A DNA stretch of 25,894 nucleotides, taken from Halobacteriales archaeon SW_9_67_25. Lineage in GTDB: Archaea; Halobacteriota; Halobacteria; Halobacteriales; Haloarculaceae. Position 1 is the stretch's first letter, and each line of letters opens with the position of its first letter. This document shows, piece after piece, positions 23,826 through 25,894 of the stretch. The notes beneath the pieces are model-generated. The model was not told the DNA's origin. It ran no database searches and saw only the letters and a list, made by a program, of their open reading frames with translations. The stretch is from positions 1 through 25,894 of the forward strand of contig PXSU01000046.1 of assembly GCA_003022745.1 (NCBI GenBank), in the 5' to 3' direction. The position numbers were made by a program, and so were the translations under genes.

Positions 23826-25106
23826 TCAGTCCGCAGACAGCCCCTCGTAGACGGTCGCGTCTTCGGCGGCCGTCGGGGCCGTCACGGCGGAGACGCCGAC
23901 CGTCAGGACTAGCCCCAGCCCCATCCCCACGACCGAGGCCGACCACCCGCCCAGCCCGGGCGCGACCGGCAACACGTACGCGGAGGGAACCATCGGGAGG
24001 AAGACGCTGGCGAGGTAGAACGCCTGGCTGCCGGCGACGCCCGCGAGCATCCCGTCCCGGGTGAGATAGGACGACCCCGAGAGCAACATCGAGTCGCTGG
24101 AGGACATCATCGCGGCCATCGCGCCGGCGACGACCAGCGCGGCGAACCACGCCGGGGTGAACTCCGCGAGCAGCGGCGGGAGGATGCGCCCGTTGGCGTT
24201 GGGTGCGATCCCGAGCCCGGCCGCCCAGGCCCCGAGCATGAACGCCGGCACGAACAGTAAAATGACCAGCACGGGCCAGAGCGTGAAGGTGCGCTTGAGC
24301 ACCGCCGTCGACTTCGCGACGAAGAAGCGCTGGTTGACCTGCGGGAACATGGTCACGCCGAAGGCAATGGAAATCGCCGTCGAGAGGACAAAGGCTGGCG
24401 AGTAGAGCCCCCCACCCAGCGAGAGGTGCTCGGGGGCGTTCTGGGCCAGCTGCCGTGTCGCCGCGCCCGGCCCACCGACTGCGACCAGAATCCAGGCGAC
24501 GGCGAGCCAGACCATCCCCAGCATGAAGACCCCCTGGAGGGTGTCGGTCCAGGCGACGCCGCGCATCCCCGAGAGGGCGACGTAGACGATCATGAACAGC
24601 GTGATCCCGCCGGCGCCGGCCCAGTAGGGGACCGCACCGTCGGTGAGCGCGACCAGTGCCGTCCCGGCGCCCTGCTGCTGGAGCATGATGTACGGCACCA
24701 GCCAGAAGAGGCTGATCCCCGCGACGAGGACGCGCAGCGCCCGCGACCCGAAGCGGTCCCCGAGCATCTCGCCCAGCGTGACGTGGCCGTGGCGCTGGCC
24801 GACCAGCCACTGTTTGTACCCGACAGCGTACCACAGAATCCCGAACAGAACCCCGTCCATCAGCCCCATCACGAGGATCCACTCCGGACCGGCCTGGAAG
24901 GCGATGGTCGGCCCGCCGAAGAAGGTAAACGCCGACAAAAGCGTCGCGAACGTCGTGAACAACAGGACGAGCGTCCCGAGGGTGCGACTCGCCAGGAAGT
25001 AGTCCTCGGCGGTGCGCTCGGTCAAACGGTAGGCGAGGGCGCCCACGCCCAACGCGACCAGCAGGTACGCGCCGATGATTCCCAACTGGAGGCCGGACTC
25101 AGCCAT
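23826..25106 (-). CDS. Sodium:solute symporter family permease with internal deletion
   Basis: A 426-residue SSF-family membrane protein. It begins with LGIIGAYLLVALGVGALAYR, and then shows YFLASRTLGTLVLLFTTFAT, GMRGVAWTDTLQGVFMLGMV and MFPQVNQRFFVAKST, normal landmarks of sodium-coupled permeases. It carries MMSSSDSMLLSGSSYLTRD, the conserved helix-8 region. Directly after Asp351 it reads GMLAGVAGSQAFYLASVFLP, which in homologues lies some 65-70 residues further on, beyond two more helices. So an in-frame deletion at about 24053/24054 appears to have removed that block; intact members have about 490-510 residues. The frame is open, but the transporter is probably not functional. The substrate is unknown. 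The ATG at 25106 overlaps the DUF3311 gene by eight bases. Confidence 0.8.
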   Translation of the reverse strand: MAESGLQLGIIGAYLLVALGVGALAYRLTERTAEDYFLASRTLGTLVLLFTTFATLLSAFTFFGGPTIAFQAGPEWILVMGLMDGVLFGILWYAVGYKQWLVGQRHGHVTLGEMLGDRFGSRALRVLVAGISLFWLVPYIMLQQQGAGTALVALTDGAVPYWAGAGGITLFMIVYVALSGMRGVAWTDTLQGVFMLGMVWLAVAWILVAVGGPGAATRQLAQNAPEHLSLGGGLYSPAFVLSTAISIAFGVTMFPQVNQRFFVAKSTAVLKRTFTLWPVLVILLFVPAFMLGAWAAGLGIAPNANGRILPPLLAEFTPAWFAALVVAGAMAAMMSSSDSMLLSGSSYLTRDGMLAGVAGSQAFYLASVFLPMVPSAYVLPVAPGLGGWSASVVGMGLGLVLTVGVSAVTAPTAAEDATVYEGLSAD

Positions 25107-25323
25107 CCGTCCCACCCCGTACTTCGACGCCGACGCCCCAGGCGGTCCGCGCGAAGACGGCGAAGACGACCGCCGTCAGCGCCAGCCAGCCGACGTGCCA
25201 CCAGACCCAGACGGGCAACCCTGCGACGACGCGACCGGTTCCCCACATGAACCACGGCACCGCCAGCGCGGCCAGCACCAGCGCGACACCGGTCCACAGA
25301 AGCGTTTCCTTCGATACCGACAT
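25099..25323 (-). CDS. DUF3311 small membrane protein, symporter partner
   Basis: A 74-residue protein with two hydrophobic helices (LLWTGVALVLAALAVPWFMW and VWVWWHVGWLALTAVVFAVF) separated by a short polar turn with GLPVW. This is the pattern of DUF3311 (YhdT-like), a small membrane protein encoded directly before sodium:solute symporters and thought to be an accessory subunit. It overlaps the symporter start by eight bases, so the two are cotranslated. The ATG at 25323 has a TATA box about 30 nt upstream. It appears intact, in contrast to its partner. Confidence 0.8.
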   Translation of the reverse strand: MSVSKETLLWTGVALVLAALAVPWFMWGTGRVVAGLPVWVWWHVGWLALTAVVFAVFARTAWGVGVEVRGGTDG

Positions 25324-25348
25324 CGTTTGGCGTATGCTTGTTCTTCAT

Positions 25349-25357
25349 GCTTAAAAG
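25349..25357 (-). promoter_or_regulatory. TATA box for the DUF3311-symporter operon
   Basis: The minus strand reads CTTTTAAGC, centred about 30 nt before the ATG at 25323, a good archaeal TATA box for a leaderless operon. Confidence 0.55.
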
Positions 25358-25384
25358 AATGTTGAAAACGAACAGTTCGTGTTA

Positions 25385-25405
25385 TCGAAGAATGTTTTTC
25401 TTCGA
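25385..25405. other. Short perfect hairpin between divergent symporter operon and dnaG
   Basis: TCGAAGAA and TTCTTCGA pair perfectly around a 5-nt TGTTT loop. It lies upstream of the promoter for the symporter operon. It may be an operator for a dimeric regulator or chance; no T-run follows in a terminator-like position. Confidence 0.35.
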
Positions 25406-25531
25406 AACTGCGCCGGCAGGGCCGCCTGGCGGGACGGCCACTCCGGTAGAACGGTCCGGTCCGACAGCCAGTGGGAAAATGTGACCCGACCCGCCAGTTA
25501 TTTCCCGGCTGACACCCTTACTGACAGTCGT

Positions 25532-25549
25532 CCATGAGTGCACTCATGG
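25532..25549. promoter_or_regulatory. Perfect 18-bp palindrome upstream of dnaG
   Basis: CCATGAGTGCACTCATGG is fully self-complementary. It lies 40-57 nt before the dnaG ATG, about where transcription would begin if CCCTTACTG (25515-25523) is the TATA region. It could be an operator. It also contains an ATG that opens a 38-codon frame overlapping dnaG, probably by chance. Confidence 0.45.
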
Positions 25550-25572
25550 CATCATCACGATACACACGTCCC

Positions 25573-25580
25573 GGGGAGGG
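25573..25580 (+). promoter_or_regulatory. Shine-Dalgarno site for dnaG
   Basis: GGGGAGGG with an 8-nt gap to the ATG at 25589. Most genes in this window look leaderless; this one seems to have a 5' leader with a strong ribosome site, which fixes its start codon. Confidence 0.65.
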
Positions 25581-25588
25581 ACACCATC

Positions 25589-25894
25589 ATGCAGGATTCA
25601 GCCAAGTACCTCATTCACGCGGACATCAGAGCGAGCGGGGTGGTCGAGCGGAGTGACGTCGTCGGGGCCATCTTCGGACAGACCGAAGGACTGCTCGGCG
25701 ACGACCTCGACCTGCGGGACCTCCAAGAGTCCTCGAAGGTCGGCCGCATCGACGTCGAGATCGACTCCGAGGCCGGCCGGTCGTACGGCACCGTCACAAT
25801 CGCAAGCGGGCTCGACCGCGTCGAGACGGCCGTCCTCGCGGCGGCCCTTGAGACTATCGACCGCATCGGCCCCTGCCGGGCGGAGTTCGAGATC
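25589..25894 (+). CDS. dnaG: DnaG-like primase/exosome subunit, N-terminal part (runs off window)
   Basis: The first 102 residues are in the window: [58 protein letters not shown], then [20 protein letters not shown] and [13 protein letters not shown] at the end. This is the highly conserved start of archaeal DnaG, a TOPRIM protein that sits in the RNA exosome as a poly(A)-binding subunit and has primase activity in some species. The TOPRIM catalytic domain lies beyond the window. The frame is open to the last base and the conservation shows no sign of decay. It lacks an internal stop and is cut only by the window end. Confidence 0.92.
   Translation, partial: MQDSAKYLIHADIRASGVVERSDVVGAIFGQTEGLLGDDLDLRDLQESSKVGRIDVEIDSEAGRSYGTVTIASGLDRVETAVLAAALETIDRIGPCRAEFEI

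Noticed and set aside
23557..24882. Minus-strand frame of 441 codons overlapping the symporter and vapB
   Set aside because: Frame-shifted shadow of the symporter gene, Arg/Gly-rich with no hydrophobic helices.
25535..25651. Small 38-codon frame starting in the palindrome upstream of dnaG, possible upstream ORF
   Set aside because: It has no ribosome site of its own, shows no recognisable sequence and overlaps the dnaG start in another frame; most likely chance.

Overview
The window is chromosomal DNA from an extremely halophilic archaeon (class Halobacteria; a Haloarculaceae-like organism is my guess, not shown). The evidence is the GC-rich, Asp/Glu-rich coding, Tat signals with a haloarchaeal lipobox, a PGF-CTERM surface anchor, leaderless genes with a TATA box 25-30 nt before the start codon, and recognisable haloarchaeal families (DUF5786, PolD small subunit, RdfA, HFX_2341 regulator, archaeal DnaG).

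Layout. 1-4.2 kb is an accessory zone: DUF5786, a shortened MoaB-like gene, a PGF-CTERM-anchored beta-propeller, a PPOX remnant, a Tat-exported beta-propeller enclosed by two virtually identical inverted hairpin repeats, and half of an AEC transporter. 4.3-7.1 kb: a Ni/Co-type transporter directly abutting an M20 peptidase, then a broken geranylgeranyl-reductase-like gene. 7.15-7.73 kb is a graveyard: the front of a DUF7835 zinc-ribbon gene fused to the front of a ferritin-like gene that carries a nonsense codon and is cut off by an 86-bp palindromic repeat. 7.77-13.2 kb is core: polB (DP1) divergent from signal peptidase, then rdfA and an archaea-specific SMC-related protein, which form a cell-shape locus. 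A second copy of the 86-bp palindrome follows. 13.5-18.3 kb is a complete branched-chain amino acid type ABC importer on the minus strand (binding protein, fused LivH-LivM, LivG, LivF). 18.4-21.4 kb: NAD-dependent epimerase, VOC protein and a frameshifted M24 peptidase. 21.5-25.3 kb (minus strand): stand-alone IS630-type HTH protein, HFX_2341 regulator, VapBC with an operator palindrome, and a sodium:solute symporter with its DUF3311 partner. The window ends inside dnaG.

Two themes stand out. First, an unusual number of genes have lost internal or terminal pieces while their flanks remain recognisable (MoaB-like, PPOX, AEC, geranylgeranyl reductase, DUF7835/ferritin, M24, symporter). This suggests a deletion-prone or decaying chromosome, or an assembly problem that read coverage would expose. 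Second, two families of palindromic repeats occur, each in two copies. One pair brackets a single exported-propeller gene like a mobile or invertible cassette; the other pair lies at convergent gene ends and shows a compensatory base change in its stem. Family assignments come from recalled family features, not from database searches.
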